Assembly: GCA_005808665.1 (NCBI GenBank)
Contig: SYLG01000066.1
Coordinates: 1-35,258, forward strand
DNA: 35,258 bases
Source of the DNA: Planctomycetia bacterium
GTDB taxonomy: Bacteria; Planctomycetota; Planctomycetia; Gemmatales; Gemmataceae
Direction of reading: 5' to 3'
Below the pieces are notes generated by a model, which did not search any database, had not been told where the DNA came from, and saw nothing but the letters and a program-made list of their open reading frames with translations. Both the position numbers and the translations under genes were made by a program. Of the stretch, positions 33,676 through 35,258 are shown piece by piece. Position 1 is the stretch's first letter, and every line of letters begins with the position of its first letter.

Positions 33676-34659
33676 ATGAAACAAATCACTCCTTGTTTGC
33701 TGGCGTTCCTTTTTGTCCCCCTGAACCAGGGAATGGGCCAAACGGGTCCACTGAAAGGAACCACTCTTGGCGACAAGACCCTTCCCTTCACCGTGCTTCG
33801 GTCCATGCCCGTTGCCATTCAGGCGGGAAACCTCTCTGCCTTGCTTGTGGATAATCAGGGGGTGGGGGCCATTCATCGGCCCGGTTACAACGGCCTTTCG
33901 CAATTAAGGAATGGTAATACCCCAAGTCCGTTTGTGGAGTCTTATGCCGGTTTGAACCTTGAACATGTGAACAACGGCATAAGGTATCAGGACAAAGCAT
34001 TGCAGTTTGAACCAAGAAACCACCCGATGGAGGTCCGGAAAATTGCTGAAAATGTTTATGAACTCTATCAGAAACCGCTCCCTAACACGGGCCTGGAAAG
34101 CTGTACCCGGTTTCAATTCCAAAACGATGGCGTGGTGGATGTGACCTTTGAATGCATCCCCAGGAAGGAACATTTTCCCTTTGGCTATTTGAACCTGTTT
34201 TGGGCCAGCTACATCCAGGCCCCCGCCGACAATGCCCTCTATTTTTTGGGCAGGAAAAAAGGAACAACCGGCGAAGGATGGATCAAGGGCATCACCCCCA
34301 AACATGGCGTCCTTTCCACCCACCGGCAAGCAACCGATAGCCGCAACTTTCGCCGGGAGGAACCCTTCCCCTTGACCCTTGTGTTTAACGAATCCGATTG
34401 GGAATACACCCAGGCATTTTATTATGGGCGCTACAAGGATCATTACCTTGCCATGCTGTTTCACCCCAGGGACAATATCCGTTTTACCCAATCCCCTTCT
34501 GGCGGGGGGAACGGCAACCCGGCGTGGGACTTTCAGTGGTTTATTGAATCCCCCAAAAAGGATACCCTCTACTCCATGCGCTTTCGTGCCCTTTGGAAAC
34601 CTTGGACCAATAGGGAGGACATTCAAACCCGGTATCAAACATTCCTTTCGGCACCTTGA
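33676..34659 (+). CDS. Secreted protein of unknown function
   Basis: A 327-residue protein with a short signal peptide (CLLAFLFVPLNQGMGQ). The rest is beta-rich with many aromatic residues (YLNLFWASYIQAPADNALYF, DWEYTQAFYYGRYKDHYLAM, AWDFQWFIESP). I do not recognise the family; the strand pattern could be a galactose-mutarotase-like sandwich, but that is a guess. It starts 43 bases after the DUF1501 gene and is probably in the same operon, which suggests an extracytoplasmic role in the same pathway. No clear ribosome site precedes the ATG. No downstream gene in the window. Confidence 0.75.
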   Translation: MKQITPCLLAFLFVPLNQGMGQTGPLKGTTLGDKTLPFTVLRSMPVAIQAGNLSALLVDNQGVGAIHRPGYNGLSQLRNGNTPSPFVESYAGLNLEHVNNGIRYQDKALQFEPRNHPMEVRKIAENVYELYQKPLPNTGLESCTRFQFQNDGVVDVTFECIPRKEHFPFGYLNLFWASYIQAPADNALYFLGRKKGTTGEGWIKGITPKHGVLSTHRQATDSRNFRREEPFPLTLVFNESDWEYTQAFYYGRYKDHYLAMLFHPRDNIRFTQSPSGGGNGNPAWDFQWFIESPKKDTLYSMRFRALWKPWTNREDIQTRYQTFLSAP

Positions 34660-35258
34660 TTTCAAATCCCGGTTTGGCAAAATCCCATCCCACAACATTC
34701 CAACCGCTAAACCCCGTGGTTGCTCTAACCCAAGGTACGCGGTTGGGACCATGAAAACCGTGTTTTCCCTGGAAAAAGTTAAATCCGCCTTAAAAGGTCG
34801 GGACTATAAAACCCCCTTTACAGGTTCTGTTTCAAGGCGTTTGATCCTGATTGGCGAGAGACTGAGGAATGGGATAGCTCGGGCTTTCAGCCCTTTGTGA
34901 ATTTGGGAATGGGTCCCTGGGGCGTTGCCCCAGGCTGGTAGGGTGCCACGCCGTTGGCGTTAAAAACATTCGCCGGTGAAAATAGGAAGGTGGCATGCCA
35001 ATCCATGTCTGGGGCCTGACAAATACGATCCGGTCGAATCCTACCCTTGCCGTTTTGGTTCTGCGGGCCAAAGGCCCGATCTAAACCAGCCTGGGCCTAC
35101 GGCCCAGGTTTCGGACCCTCCCATATATTTGAGGGCTGAAAGCCCAATCCATTGGACCACGAACCAAATGGTGGCGAGAGATTGAAACATGGACCTCTTG
35201 TTCCCCACCGAAATTCAACCCCTCAAACCAAGGCAAATGGTTTAAATCCGTTCAGAGG
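34660..35258. other. Non-coding right edge with repeats
   Basis: About 600 bases after the last gene. A short frame at 34751-34900 (49 residues, MKTVFSLEKVKSALKG) has no ribosome site and runs into a repeat, so it is not called. The rest is the REP-like cluster listed separately. Confidence 0.55.
34881..35145. repeat. REP-like palindrome cluster, right edge
   Basis: Five hairpins lie in 265 bases: gggctttcagccc (34881-34893), cctggggcgttgccccagg (34916-34934), cgggccaaaggcccg (35064-35078), ctgggcctacggcccag (35091-35107) and gggctgaaagccc (35133-35145). The block at about 34935-34985, which includes acgccgttggcgt, is the reverse complement of the left-edge block around 573-625. This is an intergenic palindromic repeat family, not a gene. 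Confidence 0.65.

Noticed and set aside
34751-34900. A 49-residue frame starting MKTVFSLEKVKSALKG
   Set aside because: No ribosome site, no recognisable family, and its end lies in a palindromic repeat.

Overview
The window looks like a chromosomal segment from a Planctomycetota bacterium, probably near the Gemmatales. The evidence is gene content: a PSCyt1/DUF1549/DUF1553 protein followed by a DUF1501 protein, a DUF1559 pseudopilin-like protein, GIDE/LemA proteins, and a YegI-like kinase fused to WD40 repeats. Most of the window has moderate GC, but roughly 20.7-23.0 kb is clearly AT-rich. No tRNA, rRNA or CRISPR array was recognised.

Region by region. 1-653 holds two tandem copies of a palindromic MITE-like element and REP-like hairpins. 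654-4042 (minus) is an operon of a thioredoxin-like secreted protein, an enolase-superfamily enzyme and a GIDE-LemA membrane protein. 4192-9140 (plus) is a lipopolysaccharide block: kdsD, kdsC and a giant 1101-residue single-anchor protein that looks like fused LptC/LptA (OstA) repeats. 9379-9504 is a 41-residue very basic protein with its own extended -10 promoter and a terminator-like hairpin. 9647-10624 encodes a secreted phosphodiester glycosidase. 10662-13522 (minus) is LemA, an HtpX-like M48 protease and an SMR transporter. 13788-16348 (plus) has a small secreted protein and the kinase-WD40 fusion. 16422-16926 is a second MITE-like tandem duplication that has copied the 3' end of the adjacent outer-membrane barrel gene (16886-17842, minus). 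18020-19687 is a secreted polysaccharide deacetylase.

19886-22967 (minus) is an AT-rich four-gene cluster: a MauE/DoxX-like redox membrane protein, a DUF1573-like protein, a six-cysteine secreted peptide, and a secreted domain joined through a membrane segment to a complete DUF1559 prepilin, so that the prepilin cleavage motif is internal. It is the best candidate for an undescribed system here. Next to it lie a decayed IS4/IS701-type transposase (23041 to about 23735) and a HigBA-like toxin-antitoxin pair (23785-24796).

25080-27169 (minus) is inositol-1-phosphate synthase overlapping a sugar-phosphate isomerase/epimerase. 27358-28644 (plus) is the bifunctional riboflavin enzyme RibBA. 29224-34659 (plus) is the planctomycete DUF1549/DUF1553 - DUF1501 pair followed by a secreted protein of unknown function. 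The right edge carries REP-like palindromes, part of which matches the left-edge block in inverted orientation.

All family calls come from reading motifs in the translations; no database search was run.
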